The position numbers and the translations under genes were made by a program. Under the pieces are notes generated by a model that saw only the letters and a program-made list of their open reading frames with translations, was not told the origin of the DNA and did no database searches. This document shows, piece after piece, positions 11,043 to 23,053 of a stretch of DNA of 64,000 nucleotides. This stretch comes from Sophora flavescens (lineage: Eukaryota; Streptophyta; Magnoliopsida; Fabales; Fabaceae), in contig JAUPTC010000071.1 of assembly GCA_030762895.1 (NCBI GenBank), positions 5,570 through 69,569 of the forward strand. The letters run 5' to 3'. Positions within the stretch are counted from its first letter, which is position 1. Every line of letters begins with the position of its first letter.

Positions 11043-11192
11043 CTTATTATCATTGTTCTTAAATTGGACAATGAGACGGTGTATTATCGTTGTGCTTAGC
11101 TAGCCAATGAGACGGTATATTATCGTTGTGCTTAGCTAGCCAATGAGACGGTGTATTATCGTTGTGCCTAGCTAGCCAATGAGACGGTGTAT
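11043..11192 (+). repeat. 36-bp tandem repeat in the LTR
   Basis: About four units of the form TATTATCGTTGTGC...TAGCTAGCCAATGAGACGGTG, the first most divergent. The 3' LTR has the same array at about 21566-21711. The minus LARD LTRs lack it and hold a different segment of about 190 bp between the same flanks. Confidence 0.9.
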
Positions 11193-12079
11193 CGAGCCTG
11201 ATCAACTCACTTTGAGGATGTTGGGATCTCCGGAGATTAAGTTAGAGCCTGATATTGAAGTGTCATGCATATTTTCAAAAGATTGACTGTGCGGGTTTGA
11301 GACCCTTTGATATAACACTGTTAGGTTATGTATATGCATGATTTAACTGCTTATATGATTATGTGATGTATGTATCATGTATATGGTTGTTGTGTGATAT
11401 ATCCATTTGTCGGTATCTCACCCTTACAAACATATCAGGTTTCTTCTGGTTTGCTATTGTACCCTGGGTATTTTGGTACAGATGTGCAAATGAGTCTTCC
11501 TAAGTCACTCAGAGACTTAGATCTAGTTGCTTGATGAAGTATTTGATTGTGGAACGATCATGTGAGTTCTTCTCAGGAATAACTTTTAGAATGACCAGCT
11601 TAGGGTTTGAGACTTGGATTTTTGATAAGTATGTATGAGTATGACTCAGAGAGTCTATATTTTAAAACAGAATGTTTATGACTCGGAGAGCGTCTCTTTT
11701 GAATGAAAACTTAAACTTTTCCTTTTGGTCATGTATCGCTAATTGATATAACTATCTTTAGCATATTAATGCCTGGTTGTATTTGGTGTAACTGGAATTC
11801 TGGATTGAAAATGAAATTATTTTAGCAGGTGTTCTTTTACCTGGGATGTCCGAATTACAGAGGAGACTCTGTCGAAATTTTCGTAAAATACTAGCTTTTA
11901 TTCAAGTATATTCTTTAAATTAAATAGGCTTGCCATACTATGATAGTAAGTCTGTGTGCCAATCAAGGCTTAGGAGTCGTGACAAAATTTTTATACCCAA
12001 TTTCAGACACTTGTATACTTATATAAATTATTTTTCGAAAGCACTAGCAAATTATCTTTTAATTTAAATTCCGCACGTG

Positions 12080-12113
12080 TTACTTAAGTAATGCCCCAAG
12101 GGGGGGCGTTACA
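12080..12113 (+). other. Hairpin-forming 3' end of the LTR
   Basis: A perfect palindrome TTACTTAAGTAA (12080-12091) is followed by GTAATGCCCC and GGGGCGTTAC, which can pair. Minus copies keep the pairing arms at their LTR ends (30442-30478 and 55006-55042), while the palindrome centre varies. Possible roles are RNA 3'-end formation or integrase recognition. Confidence 0.6.
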
Positions 12114-12116
12114 AGG

Positions 12117-12128
12117 TGGTATCAGAGC
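12117..12128 (+). other. Primer binding site, tRNA-Met
   Basis: TGGTATCAGAGC, complementary to the 3' end of initiator tRNA-Met, three bases after the LTR end. Confidence 0.9.
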
Positions 12129-14783
12129 TGGTCGAGTCTTTCGGGATCTTTGGGAAATAGGTCTGTTAAGTTTTTATTGTGTGATCTCTGGTTTGCTCTT
12201 GTTTGAATTGTTTCTTGTTGAAGCAATGTGTGTTGACGCACAAGTATATGTTTTCTTGATGGTTTTCCAAGGGCTTTATGTCCTGGGAGACCTTAGATCT
12301 TGAATGTTACTTGGGTTCGAATATGACATTCGATTATCCTTGCGAATCGTGTCAGACATATTTTCTGATTTTAATTTGAAATCTGTCAGGACTTATGAAT
12401 TAGTTATGCTAATTCATAAATTTCTAGTTATTCATTTCTTTGTTTGTGAGATGTCGTACTCACTTCCAAATGATCCTCGATGTATTAGACATTTGAGTGA
12501 ATTGGTTTAAAGGAATCGATTGGTATGGAGACTTTCACATTTTGTTGAGAGAAGTGGTTATGACTATTTCTTGAGTTATAACACAAATAATTTCGTGATA
12601 GCAGAAGTTTCTTGGTGAAACTCAGTTTCGTCACTTCTATTTTTGATAGAGGTAAAAGTCATCATTTTGTAAATTCCTTGTATTAAGAATAAGAGATTAC
12701 TTGGGATTAGACATTATTCACCCCTTGATTCTTTGAATCCGCTGGAAGATTCTTGTGGAAGAATGAACTTTATTAGATTCATGTTTATAAATGTGTATTG
12801 ATCATGCATTTTTACATCCACGAATCTGATGGAATGATCTTTTTCCATACTGGATGTTCCGATATCCTTCAAATTAATGAAATTCTTTTCTATGCTTATG
12901 TGAACGTGAAATCCAGAAAAAAAATTTCTTTTCTTGAGAAATTCTTTTATGATCACCAAGGTCTTGTCTCATTGCGGTTCGACCGTACTTTTCGTCATTG
13001 ATCATTTTAGTTCTACGTATTTTCCAAATGTTGTCGATGTGTGACCTATCTCATCAGTCGTGAGTTGGATATCTCCACATCAAGATGTACAATTGAGACC
13101 TTCCTTGTTGAGATGTTGACATTCCTTCAATCTTTGTTATAAGTTTTCTGAAGACCTGTATGAGTCTTGATTGAATTCAAGTGATCGTTGATCGACTAGT
13201 GAAGTCTACATCTTCTTACGAGTTAAGATCCGCAAGCAGAGTTAGTGAACCGAATAATGTATCAGAGGATTGTTCAGACTTCATGGAGTATCTTCAAGTG
13301 TTGTTTCAGATGAAAAACGGAAGTTTATCAACGTGTGTCGGTTGAATTTACTTTAAGTGTTGAGGACTAAGTTGAGACTAAGTCCAATTGATCATCCTCA
13401 GTGGGATGGATAAGGAATGAGGTGACCTATCCTTAGCAGGTTAGTTGGGGGATAGTGTGGTACCTAAGTTTTTGTCATCTCTATGGTAGGATAAACCAGA
13501 ATTGATAGGAGCTTTGTTAATGTATAGATGTGAATGGTATTATGAGAACCCTTAAGTTCAACATTATTGAGTGAGATGAGTACAATGGATCTTATCATGA
13601 TCGAGGCAGATATATCATTAAAGGAATTTAGAGTAGTGATCAAAGTTTATGGTTAATGTTGACTTCGTGAGCCCGAGGATTAACGGAAAAATATATATGG
13701 TAGTTTTCCTTAATTTGAATGGAAATAGTAAAAAGGAGTTCTTGAGTGAAACTAAGTTGTTAGAAAAGTTTAAGAATTATGATTTTGGATAATTCAAGTT
13801 GAAGTGATTCCTTTTGGTTGTAGTTGCATGGAGAAATGTAATCGTATTCTTTAAGATTGAAATGAATGACTATGATATAATTTGGAGTGGTGGAATATAT
13901 TCAAAGAAAACTAAGACTATAACTGTATGCTTTGGGTGGAAAGTTGATATATGTGATATAGTTAAGGTTGAACTTGATGTTCGTTGTGAGGATAAGGTGT
14001 TGAAGAAGTTTTGCTAGTAGACAAATTTTGAGGCAAGAAGTGATTAAATTTTGATTGTGTCTTTCGAGTGTGATAAGCTATGGTGAAATGTTTATAATCT
14101 TTGAAGTCTTATTTTGGTTTAGGGAGTGTCCACCTGGATTTCTTGGCTTTGTTTTGGTGCAACTCTTAGGGGTAATGGCCTTAGAGAAACTCTATTTTAT
14201 AATCTCTTTTATCGACTGCAGATATATAAGATAAGGGCAGATATGATACAAGCACTTCCTTGCATAAGTGATAGAGCTATGTCTTCAGATGGAGGAATTG
14301 TTAGGAGTTGTGTATTTTCCTTGGACAATAGGGTAAAGGTGCATAGGAAATTTCTTAAACTAAGGATACTAACGGGGCTTGGGAACCAACTTGAAAATGA
14401 GAGGCAAATGAAGGATATGAAATCGAAGTAGGTAAAATATTCGAGAGGAATTAAGAAGAGAACGGATTATGTTGGATGTGGTAAGATTCAATTTTAATAA
14501 GATTGAATTTCTTAGGTTCTTGGAGCAAAGTTTATCATGTGCAACTCAGGAATGTTATGACGTTTTGATTGGAGACTTGAAAAGTGTGAATTTGATATGA
14601 CTAGAAGAGTAGACTAAGCCCAAATGGACTAAGACTATGATTGCATCTCTTGAGTAGAAGGTTAATTGATGTTATGGTAAAGTTAGTGTTGGTTTTGATG
14701 TTAGCTGTGAAAGTTAGATATTGGAGAAAGTTTTCTAATGGATCTATATTGAGAAGTGAAGAGATTAAGCGTGGATTTTGTTC
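12129..14783 (+). other. Noncoding internal region of the plus LARD (5' part)
   Basis: Collinear with the minus copies at 26805-30441 and 51729-55005. No gag, protease, reverse transcriptase or integrase motif is visible. Short open stretches (13814-14017 of 67 codons, and 14126-14431 of 101 codons) have counterparts in the minus copies, but frameshifts differ between copies, so coding is not supported. It may be decayed pol sequence. Its 3' continuation is 18698-18913. Confidence 0.7.
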
Positions 14784-14964
14784 TTTAAAGTTAGGGATGG
14801 CAATCCGGACCCGACCCGCCGAGTACCCGCAAAAAATACCCGCCATGGGTAGGGTAAAAACCCGTTTTATGGGTACGGGCACGGGCACGGGTAATTACCC
14901 GCAAATCTGAGAGGGTATGGGGGCGGGTACGGGGACCTTGGTACCCACCCCGCCCCAAACCCGC

Positions 14965-14966
<2 letters not shown>

Positions 14967-15031
<65 letters not shown>

Positions 15032-15054
15032 GACAAACCCCCCCCCCCCCCCCA
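14967..15054. repeat. TA microsatellite and C run within the hAT 5' region
   Basis: About 60 bp of alternating TA (to about 15027) followed, after a short linker, by an uninterrupted C run near 15040-15053. This is low-complexity sequence, prone to replication slippage and sequencing error. Confidence 0.95.
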
Positions 15055-15169
15055 TAATCTGAAATGTGAAACCCTACTTCACCCTACTTCCATTCTTCTC
15101 AACTTCTCATCTCACTCTCAGCAGTCAGCACCATCCCTTCCTTCATCTTCCAGTTCTGGATCTTTTTGT

Positions 15170-15305
15170 TCATCTCCTCCATCTCCAACCACCGTCCCTT
15201 CCTCATCTCCAACCACCGTCCCTTCCTCCATCTCAAACCACCGTCCCTTCCTCCATCTCCAACCGCCATCCCTTCCTTCATCTCCAACCACCGTCCCTTC
15301 CTCGG
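15170..15305 (+). repeat. CT-rich minisatellite in the hAT leader
   Basis: About five imperfect units of roughly 25 bp built on CCATCTCCAACCACCGTCCC. It lies between the subterminal region and the transposase remnant, in what may be the transcribed leader. Open stretches over it on both strands are by-products of the repeat. Confidence 0.85.
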
Positions 15306-16059
15306 TTCCTCTCGCCATCATCTTCCTCTGTTTGGCCCCTTCCTCCTTCATTCCGCCTCCAAAACCCTAAATCCTATTTTCCCACCTCTCTGAAATCAGG
15401 CCACGCTCCTCGTCACGACGTTCAAATCTCGTTTTCGCGCAACCCTACAAGACGCGGCCTGCAACTCGCACTCTCCAATCTGTTGGGTATTCCAAAGGGA
15501 TTCTGCCTACTGCATATCATTGCAAGGTTTCTGCAAATTGGTTTGAGCATTTTGATTCGTTTCTGCATATCCTTTTTATCCTGATACTCTGAGCATTTTA
15601 ATTGATTTTCATACACCTTTCCATTGCAGTTGTTTTTTCTTTCTTCCTTTGTTATCTCTGAGTTGGCGTGATTTACTCTGTTGATATGAACCAGTCTTTA
15701 AAATTATCATGTTATTCGGCTGTGTTGTCCCAAGCTTTAAGCCTTTTTCGCTTTGTTTTGCTCTGTGTTCATATTGCTCGTGTCCCGGGCATTAAGCGAA
15801 CCAGTCTTCCTCGGCATATTGTTTTGCTCTGTGTTCATATTGTTTTGCTCTGTGTGTCCTTGCATTTTTGTTTTGTTTATCTTTCTTTGTTATATGAGTT
15901 TTAATTGGTTCCGCTTGCCTTTTTATTAGATGGAAAATGCGGTTGGATTGATTCAATCAAAGGAATCGAGAGTAGCTCATCTCTCGCACCACCTCGAGTG
16001 TTCCCGGTGGTAATGTGGGAAGTTACGAAAAAGACCAATCCCAAACTCCAGCAGATCAT

Positions 16060-18018
16060 ATTCCTATTTACATTAATGATACTAATGCTATTGAGTTGAT
16101 TGATGATGGCAAAAAAAGAAAGATATCGTTGTTTGGAACCACTTCACGAAAAAAATAGTTAATGGTGAAGAAAAAGCTATATGCAATTATTGCAACAAGC
16201 ATATGTGTGGTAGAAGATCCGATGGAACACATCATTTGCATAAACATTATGAGACTTGTAAAAGAAGGCCATATAGGGATATAAGACAATCGATCTTGTT
16301 GAGAGAAGAGAGAAGAAGGTAGATGGGTCATCTACTTATTTGAGTAACTATTACTTTGATCCAGAGAAATCAAGAAGAGACCTTGCTTGTATGATAATAG
16401 TTCACGAGTATCCACTTTCAATGGTGGACCATCCGGGGTTCGAGCATATTCGAAGGTCTTCAACCTTTGTTCAAGGTTCCTAGTCGAAACACAATAAAAA
16501 AATGATATTATCAAAATCTATGAAAATGAAAAGGTGAAGACTATGGGACTCTTGGACAAGATCGGGAGTAAGATTGCTCTAACAATGAGACATGTGGATG
16601 ACTAGTAACCAAAAGAAAGGGTATATGGCCATTACATCTCACTACATTAATGATGATTGGGATATGCAAAGTCGCATATTAAGGTATGATATTTGTTAAC
16701 TTTATCATATACATATAGTACTTTGCATTGTATTAATATGTAATAAATTATTTTGAATACTAGGTTTGTGTATGTAGAGTGTCCACATACGGTGAAGCTC
16801 TTTCAAAGGTGTTGGTCGAATGCATGATGGATTGGAATATTGATAGAAAGTTGTCAACCATCACTTTGGATAAGCTGTAGCACAAATGACTCTCTTGTTG
16901 GTATGTTGTTAAACGAACTTGATTGTTCTACTCTTATGCTTGATGGCCAATTATTTCACATGAGATGTTGTGCACATATTCCGAATTTAATTGCTCAAGA
17001 TGGGTTGAGTGTCCTTGGAGATGGCATAGAGAAGGTTAGGAATAGTGTTGCCTTTTGGACAGCCACACCTAAGAGAGAACAAAGTTTTAAGGAAGCAAGA
17101 CGTCAAATGAAAGTTTCAATCACAAAGAAACTCATTCTTGATTGCAAAACTAGATGGAATTCTACTTACCAAATGCTTGTTGTTGCATTGTCTTATAAAG
17201 ATGTTTTTACTCAGTCGAAAAACAAGAGAGCATTTGTAGACATGTTTGCCTACAACAAGTGAGTGGGAAATTGCAAAAGAAATTTGTTGTAGGTTGGAAG
17301 TCTTTAATCGTGTAAGCGAGATGTTTTCAGGTACACAATATCCCACAACAAACATATTCTTCCCTTTGGTTTGTGAAATAAAGCTCTCTTTGAAGCAATG
17401 GGAGACTTGCTCAATTGAGGCTATTAGAAATATGGCTTCAAAAATGAATGCCAAGTTTGAGAAATATTGGTCCATTATTCATGGAATTATGGGAATTGCC
17501 ATTGTTTTGGATCCAAGATATAAATTGAAGTTGTTGGAGTTCTTCTTTCCATTGCTTTATGGAAATGCATCTTCAATTGAAATTAACAAAATCAAGAAAT
17601 TATGCTACTCGTTGTTTGAAGATTATCAAGCTAAGCCTAATGGGATGGTTGAAAGTTCAACTGAAAAGTTAAATGACAAGGATTCAAATTTGGATAATCT
17701 TGCTTGTAACAATTTTCTTAGTGGTAATGACTCCTTTTGTCAATGAAACCTTTGACATACAATCAAAGTCCGAGTTGGATCAATACTTGGAAGAGAAGGT
17801 ATTGCCTAGGAGTGCTACATTTGATATACTTGGATGGTGGAAAACAAATGGGATCAATTTTCCAACATTGCAAAAGATTGCTAAGGATATTTTGGCCATC
17901 CCAATTTCTTTCATTGCTTCGAATCGCTTTTAGCACGGGAGGTAGATTGTTGACTCCTCATCGTTCTAGGCTTCATGAGAATACTTTGGAGGCGCTTATG
18001 TGTGCACAAAGTGGATAA
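16060..18018 (+). pseudogene. hAT transposase remnant (BED finger, RNase H-like core, dimerisation domain)
   Basis: Domain order matches plant hAT transposases of the RICESLEEPER type. A BED zinc finger (CNYCNKHMCG ... HHLHKHYETC) lies at about 16160-16260. A core segment DMWMTSNQKKGYMAITSHY lies at about 16585-16640, then a probable intron with GT donor near 16685 and acceptor near 16762. FHMRCCAHIPNLIAQDGL and LDCKTRWNSTYQML lie within 16840-17262. A DUF4413-type segment with IVLDPRYKLKLLEFF lies at 17246-17746. The C-terminal dimerisation region (ELDQYLEEKVLP, WWKTNGINFPTL, AFSTGGRLLTPHRSRL) lies at 17766-18018. At least four frameshifts (near 16140, 16830, 17250 and 17930) inactivate it. 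Confidence 0.92.
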
Positions 18019-18913
18019 AGCATGACAAGGAAGGTAATAAATGTTGCATTAATATATTTGTTTAATGAAATTTGTGTTTAGTCTAACCATTAATTTTGTT
18101 TTTTGTTCTAGTTTCTATTGGTATAAGCGGTCCAAAGCAATATTAACACATGAAAGACAAACGTTTGCAGTCTTTTCAAGACTACGATTGAGAAAGATGA
18201 GGTAAGATAATCTAACAATTTGTTAGTAATTATCGCTTTACAAGTTTATAATGTATAACTATAACTAATAACTAATATAATGTATGTTTTTTATTTAACA
18301 GGTTTTGGAGAACATCGGCAACATCGGCTCAGGAATTACAACTTGATAAATTTATTGTTTTGGAGGCTTGTTGTTATTTACTTGTTTTGGATATTTTACA
18401 TCTTTTTATTTGGTATAATACGTTGGTTTGTAATGTTTGATGAATACATTCGAAACATTGTTGGATGGTTTTTAAATTAAGTTATGATCATTTTTTTATT
18501 TTTTTTTCTTTGTTAAAGTGCGGGTAATGGGTGCGGGTGTGGGTATTTAGGTACCCAGAGGGTACGGGTAAGGGTACTGAGATTGCTACCCATGAGGGTA
18601 CGGGTCCGGGTATGGGTAATTTTTTTAAACGCGGGTATGGGGACGGGTACTATAGTACCCTACCCAAACCCTACCCATTGCCATCCCTATTTAAAGTGTA
18701 ATAGACTAAAGTGAAATATCGAAGGTAGTGGGGATAAAGCGGTAGTGAAAAATCTCGAGGATAAATAAAATGGTATAAGAATCGATCTTGTTATAAAGTT
18801 ATAGATAAAAGGAATGAAGCGATGAGAATACAAAGTAAGATTTTAGGGTTAAGGTGTGATTACAAAATCCTGTGAAGTTTTGAGCTACGAAATTTCGAGG
18901 ACGAAATTTTTTT

Positions 18914-18928
18914 TAAGAGGGGTAGTAA
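18914..18928 (+). other. Polypurine tract of the plus LARD
   Basis: AAGAGGGGTAGTAA lies directly before the 3' LTR start TGTAACACCC at 18929. The minus copies keep the same tract (reverse complement at 26805-26818 and near 51729). Confidence 0.85.
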
Positions 18929-21900
18929 TGTAACACCCTAGTTTTTACACCTATGATTAATTATTTTATTTATATGTTTAAGTTTATTTTGTTATGTGGT
19001 TTAGTTTGAGTAATTAAATTACTCTCTTCAAATTATTTTATTGGGTGCGTTAGCACATTTACTAGACAATAATTTACGTTATTGTCACTATTATACCAGT
19101 ACAGAAAAATATTTTAAATAATATGATTAAGAGAAAAGCATTTTCATATTTTCATTCTATTTAAATAATATTTAGAGTTCAAAATAAACTGGTTTGACAT
19201 TAATCGGAGATTAAATTTTGGACCAAGTATTTTCTTAGTTGATCAGTTCAACTATTAATCTTTACTCTAATTTGAATTTCGAAAACATATCCTTATCAAT
19301 GTTTATTTTTATATCCTAAAAAGTAAAAACATGTTTATTTTAGGCCTAATATTTATCACTCATTTTTGTACCTATTACTAAATATTAAGTTAAAAACATG
19401 AACTTCTCTCTCCAACTTTTAGCATCAGACCCGATACTTCCCCCTCATTCTCCCCTTTTTCTTTTGTTTTTCTCTCCTGCTACTCTCTTCTTCTTCCTCC
19501 CTCTCCCTAACTCCATCCCTCTCCATTCAGATCACGACCACCAGCCAGGAAGCCGCGCGCCGCCGCCTGCACCGCTCGGAGTCGCGTGCCATCGAGGAGA
19601 AGCTTCGACCGCCATGCGAGGAGGAGAAAACAAGCATCTGTTTCGCATCCTCAGTCGTCCCTGTCCCGTGCGAAACGCGCCTGGTCTTGTGCCACCGCGA
19701 GCTCCGTAGCGCTAAGCGCCTCGCCTCCGCCGCCAGATTGGTCGTCCGGCCGCCGCTAGAGGAGGAAGGAGAAGGCTGTACATCCCCGCTCCCCTCATCT
19801 CACGGGTCTGGTTCGGAGCTCAGCCCCGCTCGGACCACCTCCAAAACGCCGTTCGAGCCACCATGGTTGTTGTGTTCTCCTTTCCTCTTCATCTTGGGTA
19901 AATGTTTACCCCTATTCTCTTCTAGATTGAAAACCCCCAAATTGATTTTGAAACCCTAACCCTAACCCTCTGATTTCAGATTTTAATCTTAAGATTTAAG
20001 CTTGTTTTATGAAATTAGGACTGTGAATTTGTGTTTCCCTAAACCAATTTCATTATTCTGAGTTTTCCCTAAATTTTAATAAGGAGCCCTAAAACCCAAT
20101 TTGATTTTATTTGAATTTGGGTATGTTTTGTTAAATTAATTATGATTTAGTGCAATTAGGACTCTAAATGGATGATTTCCAAAGTTCTTTTCATGATCTT
20201 TTAATCAAAACAAAGTTTCCTTAAAGGGTATTGGGAAGCGTGAGCTTCAAACATGATTTTCTTTAAAAATAACCTTGTTTGGTAATTAGATTAAGTGTTT
20301 AGATAAAGTTAGAATGTGTGTTTGATCATGTGAAATTGATTTCTTGATTTTTGGTTGTTGCGCATTGTTGGATTCCCTCTCTGAGACGTTTGACACGACT
20401 ATGCTTGCTTGATGGAGTGGATAGTTACACTCTTGGAGCTAATGTGAGTATTAAGACGAGGATCCTTTACTTGTCTTCAACGGTAAGGGGAGTTTGCCTA
20501 GGGATATTCAATAACTGTATGCATGTGTGTATGTGTTTAATTGGATATTTACATGTTGATTGAGCTTACTTGATTATCTAATGTACTTGAACTGTTATGA
20601 TATTATCTGATGTTGAACTGTACTTGTTCTAAATGATATAATGCATATATGTGATGAACTGCTTTCAACTGTGATATTAGCATTGAACTGATGATATATA
20701 CTGTTGTTGTTTGAGAGTTTGCTAAGCCAGACATGCGTCTGTGCTCAACCGTTATAAGGATTAAAAACCTTAATAAGCTTTGAAGATGAAGGGATTGGTG
20801 TTCTTTTCCAAAAGTTCTCTAAACTTAAAGTACTTGTTTTAAATGTTGAAATAGTTTTGGTGTACTATTGTTATACAAGAGAAAAATCCTTTTCGAACTA
20901 TGTGTCTTCAAGTGAAAACTTTCAAGATTATTTGGTAATATCCTATTGGGGGAAATATTTCAAAGATAAAAGAATTTCAAAGATGCTTTATAAAAAGATT
21001 TTCAAAGAAAAGGTTTTTCCTAAATATTTTAGAAACTTTCCGATAACCTGGATAGGTTATCGATGATTCGGTTTTGAATTTGTTTTTCACTGAACGAAAA
21101 ATAAGTACTTATGAAAGAGAATCTAGTACGTGAGACGTCGCCTCTAGTATTCAGTGATGCGCACGTGATCTTGGATCGTGTTAATTCGGGACTACGAGTC
21201 CCGGTTATGATGTTATGGTGAGAGTCCAATTCTCGAAAGTGAGGACGAGTTCGTTACGATTTCGTTGTGATGGACTTAGGTCCTAATCACGTTGTGTTGG
21301 ACTGTGTATTCTAACCGCGTGTGATGAACATGATTAAAGGTGAAGGTTGTTTTCTACGACCACAACCCTTGACTGCGGCCACGGTCTTGGGCATTGTGAT
21401 TGAGCATTCGGACTATGAGTCCTATGCTTCTGAGTTTTCAAGTGATGGGGAAATGATGATTTAAGTCGTTAGCTTTGAGCTGCGACAGTGAAAAGAATGA
21501 ACACAAAGAAATCCTTTTAAATAAAATATTTTCTCATGTGCATTTCCCCAGGCAGACGTGCCTTATTATCGTTGTTCTTAAATTGGACAATAAGACGGTG
21601 TATTATCGTTGTGCCTAACTAGCCAATGAGACGGTGTATTATCGTTGTGCCTAGCTAGTCAATGAGACAGTGTATTATCGTTGTGCCTAGCTAGCCAATG
21701 AGACGGTGTATCGAGCCTGATCAACTCATTTTGAGGATGTTGGGATCTCTCCGGAGATTAAGTTAGAGCACGATATTGAAGTGTCACGCATATTTTCAAA
21801 AAGATTGATTTGTGCGGGTTTGAGACCCTTTGATATAACACTGTTAGGTTATGTATATGCATGATTTAACTGCTTATATGATTATGTGATGTATGTATCA

Positions 21901-22553
21901 TGTATATGGTTGTTGTGTGATATATCCATTTGTCGGTATCTCACCCTTACAAACATATCAGGTTTCTTCTGGTTTGCTATTGTACCCTGGGTATTTTGGT
22001 ACAGATGTGCAGAGGAGTCTTCCTAAGTCACTCAGAGACTTAGATCTAGTTGCTTGATGAAGTATTTGATTGTGGAACGATCACGTGAGTTCTTCTCAGG
22101 AATAACTTTTAGAATGACTAGCTTAGGGTTTGAGACTTGGATTTTTGATAAGTATGTATGAGTATGACTCAGAGAGTCTATATTTTAAAACAGAATGTTT
22201 ATGGCTCGGAAAGCGTCTCTTTTGAATGAAAACTTAAATTTTTCGTTTTGGTCATGTATCGCTAATTGATATAACTATCTTTAGCATATTAATGCCTGGT
22301 TGTATTTGGTGTAACTGGAATTCTGGATTGAAAATGAAATTATTTTGGCAGGTGTTCTTTTACCTGGGATGTCCGAATTACAGAGGAGACTCTGTCGAAA
22401 TTTTCGTAAAATACTAGCTTTTATTCAAGTATATTCTTTAAATTAAATAGGCTTGCCATACTATGATAGTAAGTCTGTGTGTCAATCAAGGCTTAGGAGT
22501 CGTGACAAAATTTTTATACCCAATTTCAGACACTTGTATACTTATATAAATTA
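18929..22553 (+). repeat. 3' LTR of the plus LARD, truncated by a gap
   Basis: Starts TGTAACACCCTAG and matches the 5' LTR through the leader-like block, CCCTAA run, GGACT dyads (21189-21422) and 36-bp repeats (21566-21711). The last roughly 100 bp are lost in the N block. Differences from the 5' LTR are mostly single bases and short indels, most dense in the GC-rich block (19530-19870). Confidence 0.92.
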
Positions 22554-23053
22554 NNNNNNNNNNNNNNNNNNNNNNNNNNNNNNNNNNNNNNNNNNNNNNN
22601 NNNNNNNNNNNNNNNNNNNNNNNNNNNNNNNNNNNNNNNNNNNNNNNNNNNNNNNNNNNNNNNNNNNNNNNNNNNNNNNNNNNNNNNNNNNNNNNNNNNN
22701 NNNNNNNNNNNNNNNNNNNNNNNNNNNNNNNNNNNNNNNNNNNNNNNNNNNNNNNNNNNNNNNNNNNNNNNNNNNNNNNNNNNNNNNNNNNNNNNNNNNN
22801 NNNNNNNNNNNNNNNNNNNNNNNNNNNNNNNNNNNNNNNNNNNNNNNNNNNNNNNNNNNNNNNNNNNNNNNNNNNNNNNNNNNNNNNNNNNNNNNNNNNN
22901 NNNNNNNNNNNNNNNNNNNNNNNNNNNNNNNNNNNNNNNNNNNNNNNNNNNNNNNNNNNNNNNNNNNNNNNNNNNNNNNNNNNNNNNNNNNNNNNNNNNN
23001 NNNNNNNNNNNNNNNNNNNNNNNNNNNNNNNNNNNNNNNNNNNNNNNNNNNNN
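22554..23053. other. Assembly gap (500 N)
   Basis: Exactly 500 N, a placeholder length. It separates the end of a plus-oriented LARD LTR from the end of a minus-oriented one, so it sits at the centre of a large inverted repeat. Confidence 0.99.

Larger units (their letters stand above)
8393..12113 (+). repeat. 5' LTR (3.7 kb) of the plus LARD
   Basis: Runs from TGTAACACCC to GGGCGTTACA and is followed by the primer site. Contents in order: AT-rich start, pyrimidine-rich then GC-rich leader-like block (8880-9370), telomere-like CCCTAA run (9425-9449), conserved AT-rich stretch, GGACT dyads (10671-10905), a 36-bp tandem repeat (11043-11192), and a terminal hairpin-forming end (12080-12113). 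It is strongly similar over its length to 18929-22553. Confidence 0.92.
14792..18689 (+). mobile_element. hAT DNA transposon with 8-bp target duplication
   Basis: Terminal inverted repeats TAGGGATGGCAAT and ATTGCCATCCCTA bound 3,898 bp. The flanking 8 bp TTTAAAGT (14784-14791 and 18690-18697) is a perfect duplication, the hAT hallmark. G-rich subterminal words such as GGGTACGGG occur in clusters at both ends (14870-14960 and 18520-18660) and probably serve as transposase-binding sites. The element sits inside the LARD internal region, so it is younger than that insertion. The transposase is broken, so mobility would need help from elsewhere. Confidence 0.97.
8393..22553 (+). mobile_element. 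LARD-like LTR retrotransposon, plus orientation, interrupted by hAT
   Basis: Two LTRs (8393-12113 and 18929-22553, the latter cut by a gap) flank an internal region with a tRNA-Met primer site at 12117 and a polypurine tract at about 18914. Removing the hAT insertion and one 8-bp duplication leaves about 2.9 kb of internal DNA with no recognisable gag or pol. LTRs near 3.7 kb with a noncoding interior match the large retrotransposon derivative (LARD) class. LTR ends are TGTAACACCC and GGGCGTTACA, a near-perfect terminal inverted repeat. The parent autonomous family is unknown. The target duplication cannot be checked because the 3' end lies in the gap. Confidence 0.88.

Noticed and set aside
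14126..14431. Degenerate chromovirus integrase in the LARD interior
   Set aside because: A faint resemblance to the pre-integrase region was considered, but no zinc-binding or catalytic residues can be aligned.
15066..15584. A 172-codon open frame within the hAT 5' region
   Set aside because: It runs through the CT-rich minisatellite and has no transposase similarity. The opposite strand is open too, as expected of the repeat.
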